A stretch of 64,000 bases of DNA, taken from assembly GCA_031292625.1 (NCBI GenBank), contig JARLGU010000015.1, positions 248,001 to 312,000 of the forward strand. Direction: 5' to 3'. Positions 62,671 to 64,000 of the stretch are shown here, piece after piece. This stretch comes from Capsulimonadaceae bacterium (GTDB lineage: Bacteria; Armatimonadota; Armatimonadia; Armatimonadales; Capsulimonadaceae). The first letter of the stretch is position 1. The number at the start of each line of letters is the position of its first letter. The translations under genes were made by a program, and so were the position numbers. Below the pieces are notes generated by a model. It searched no databases. It was not told the DNA's origin and saw only the letters and a program-made list of their open reading frames with translations.

Positions 62671-63549
62671 ATGTTTCAGAAACTATTAAAGCCATTCATC
62701 GTGGTTGCGGCTGGAGCAGTGGTCGTTGCTCTGATGCTTTTTGCGGCCCAGGCGTACCTCATCTATTCGTATCATCCCGATCATCGCAGGCTAGGCGTTG
62801 TCTTAAATGGTCTTCAAAAGCCGATGCCGGGCGCAATCCTCAGGTTCCGCGATCAGCGAGGAACGGTTGTCGCGCTCTTCACCGCAAATCGGGACGGAGA
62901 GTTTCGCGGCAATCGGCTTGACGGCGTCAGAAGCGGTCTTCATGCGGATGGATACGGGCTTTACCGGTCAACGGGAGATACGGGCGGCGCCGGCTTTATC
63001 TACTATTTCTCGCCGATCGGCAAGCAGATAGTTTGCGTACGCGACCCATCAAGACATCCCCTTGCTAAATTGAAGCTCGTCCTGGGCGGGCACGACGCGC
63101 ATGGTCGCGAGCTTCGCATAACGACCGCGGCGGACGGCTGCGGGCAGGTTCGCGCTCCGCTTGCGGCGCGATACGATCTGAGCTGTTCCAACCCCAATTG
63201 GGAGATTGGACACGTAAACGTCACGGCTAGGGCGGGCTTTGTTCGATACGACGCGATGGCGGTTCGTCCCGCCGCCATTCGCGGCCGCTTACATGGGCCA
63301 GATGGTAAGCCGGTGGCGGGCGGTACAATCGTTTCAGAACGCTACGCCGGCGGGGATTTTATTGCGTTCGGCCCGAGCGCCATAGTCGACGGCCAGGGAC
63401 GGTTCCTGATCGCACATCTCAAGCCCGCCGAGTATCAGCTCGTTTGGCAATCTAATCAACCAAGCAGGTTGGCGCCGCAGGAACTGTGCGCACATCCTGT
63501 TCTTACGGCGAGTGGGAAGACGACGACTGTCGGGCTGCGCTGCCGGTAG
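62671..63549 (+). CDS. Membrane-anchored beta-rich protein with carboxypeptidase-regulatory-like domain
   Basis: A 292-residue protein with one N-terminal membrane helix (FIVVAAGAVVVALMLFAAQAYLI split from the cytoplasmic MFQKLLK) and an extracytoplasmic part. The C-terminal 85 residues look like a carboxypeptidase-regulatory/Ig-like domain (AIRGRLHGPDGKPVAGGTI ... GRFLIAHLKPAEYQLVW). A similar PMPGAILRFRDQRGT pattern near residue 50 suggests a second one. Function unknown. It lies 146 nt downstream of the ATPase fusion gene. Confidence 0.7.
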   Translation: MFQKLLKPFIVVAAGAVVVALMLFAAQAYLIYSYHPDHRRLGVVLNGLQKPMPGAILRFRDQRGTVVALFTANRDGEFRGNRLDGVRSGLHADGYGLYRSTGDTGGAGFIYYFSPIGKQIVCVRDPSRHPLAKLKLVLGGHDAHGRELRITTAADGCGQVRAPLAARYDLSCSNPNWEIGHVNVTARAGFVRYDAMAVRPAAIRGRLHGPDGKPVAGGTIVSERYAGGDFIAFGPSAIVDGQGRFLIAHLKPAEYQLVWQSNQPSRLAPQELCAHPVLTASGKTTTVGLRCR

Positions 63550-63619
63550 ACGACTGCAAGAGCGTGTGCCTTCGTGGATGTCGCCTTTCGAGCTCGATAG
63601 AACCATAGTGAGGTATTGA

Positions 63620-64000
63620 ATGCTGCAGTTCTCGATCGATAAGACACGGTGTACGGGGTGTGGTCAATGTGTTGACGACTGCATTTCCGGAATTATCAGC
63701 CTGGATGAAAATGCAGTTCCATCGATTGCACCGGATCTCGAGGCGTTGTGTATTCGTTGCCAGCACTGTCTGGCAGTCTGCCCGGAAGGGGCGTTGTCAA
63801 TTTTGGGCAAGCTGCCCGGCGACAGCGCGCCATTGCCGCCAGGCAGTCTAGCTTGCTTCGACCAAATGTCTCTCCTGGTTCGGGGGCGTCGCAGCTATCG
63901 GCATTTCCGGCAGGAGAACGTTGCGCCCGCCGTGCTGACGGAAATCCTGAATACGGTGAGTTACGCTCCGACCGGCGTCAACGCCTGTCAGGTCACGCTT
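63620..64000 (+). CDS. Ferredoxin-nitroreductase family protein, 3' end outside the window
   Basis: The frame is open from ATG 63620 (GAGG 6 nt upstream) to the window edge, 127 residues. Two [4Fe-4S] motifs stand at the N-terminus: Cys11, 14, 17, 21 (CTGCGQCVDDC) and Cys44, 47, 50, 54 (CIRCQHCLAVC). A nitroreductase domain begins at about residue 88 (RGRRSYRHFRQENV, then SYAPTGVNACQV). Such fusions reduce nitro compounds or quinones using Fe-S electrons with FMN. The rest of the FMN domain is missing only because the window ends. Confidence 0.87.
   Translation, partial: MLQFSIDKTRCTGCGQCVDDCISGIISLDENAVPSIAPDLEALCIRCQHCLAVCPEGALSILGKLPGDSAPLPPGSLACFDQMSLLVRGRRSYRHFRQENVAPAVLTEILNTVSYAPTGVNACQVTL

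Overview
This window reads as one piece of a moderately GC-rich bacterial chromosome. The best guess at the source is the phylum Armatimonadota (Capsulimonas/Chthonomonas-like). The main evidence is two secreted pseudopilin-like proteins that combine an [16 protein letters not shown] signal helix with an [20 protein letters not shown] stretch and a C-terminal H-x9-DG motif, a pairing I associate with that phylum. That assignment is inference. I see no rRNA, tRNA, CRISPR array, insertion sequence or phage gene.

Layout. 0.2-5.4 kb: two H-x9-DG pseudopilins and three transcription factors (GntR/LacI hybrid, Rrf2, LacI). Each regulator gene has a near-consensus TTGACA-17-TATAAT type promoter, and the Rrf2 and LacI promoters carry dyad operators at the start site. 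5.6-17.5 kb: a tightly coupled operon for exported carbohydrate-active proteins (FGE-like protein, TIM-barrel hydrolase-like protein, mutarotase-fold protein, heparinase II/III-like protein, CBM9-like lipoprotein, GH-A-like hydrolase with CBM9-like tail). 17.7-25.6 kb: two sugar-catabolic units, each with a promoter and overlapping dyad: SDR dehydrogenase plus enolase-superfamily sugar-acid dehydratase, then a 1130-residue exported protein plus a sodium:solute symporter. Together 3-26 kb looks like a polysaccharide utilisation locus that cuts, binds, imports and oxidises a sugar or uronic-acid polymer.

25.6-30.7 kb (minus strand): O-antigen-ligase/TPR membrane protein, TauE/SafE exporter, O-methyltransferase, acyltransferase-3. 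30.9-37.9 kb: a corrinoid methyl-transfer island made of a reductive corrinoid activator (RACo-like) and a DUF1638 protein, facing a corrinoid protein and three different UroD/MtaA-superfamily proteins. 38.2-44.0 kb: complete suf operon (sufBCDSU plus sufT-like). 44.4-47.2 kb: parvulin PPIase, Gfo/Idh/MocA oxidoreductase and a small membrane protein. 47.3-48.4 kb: two paralogous small proteins with an N-terminal hydrophobic segment and a C-terminal acyl-carrier-like domain. 48.4-55.0 kb: GH16 glucanase and three tandem sialate O-acetylesterase paralogues. 55.6-57.2 kb: DUF47/Pit phosphate uptake pair. 57.2-64 kb: nitronate-monooxygenase-like enzyme, beta-carbonic anhydrase, tRNA-dihydrouridine synthase, a GspE/PilB-type ATPase fused to an excisionase-type DNA-binding domain, an anchored beta-rich protein, and the start of a ferredoxin-nitroreductase that runs off the window.

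Most worth following up: the corrinoid island with three divergent UroD-type proteins, the helix-turn-helix/secretion-ATPase fusion with an altered Walker B region, the anchored acyl-carrier-like pair, and the coupled operon of large exported proteins.
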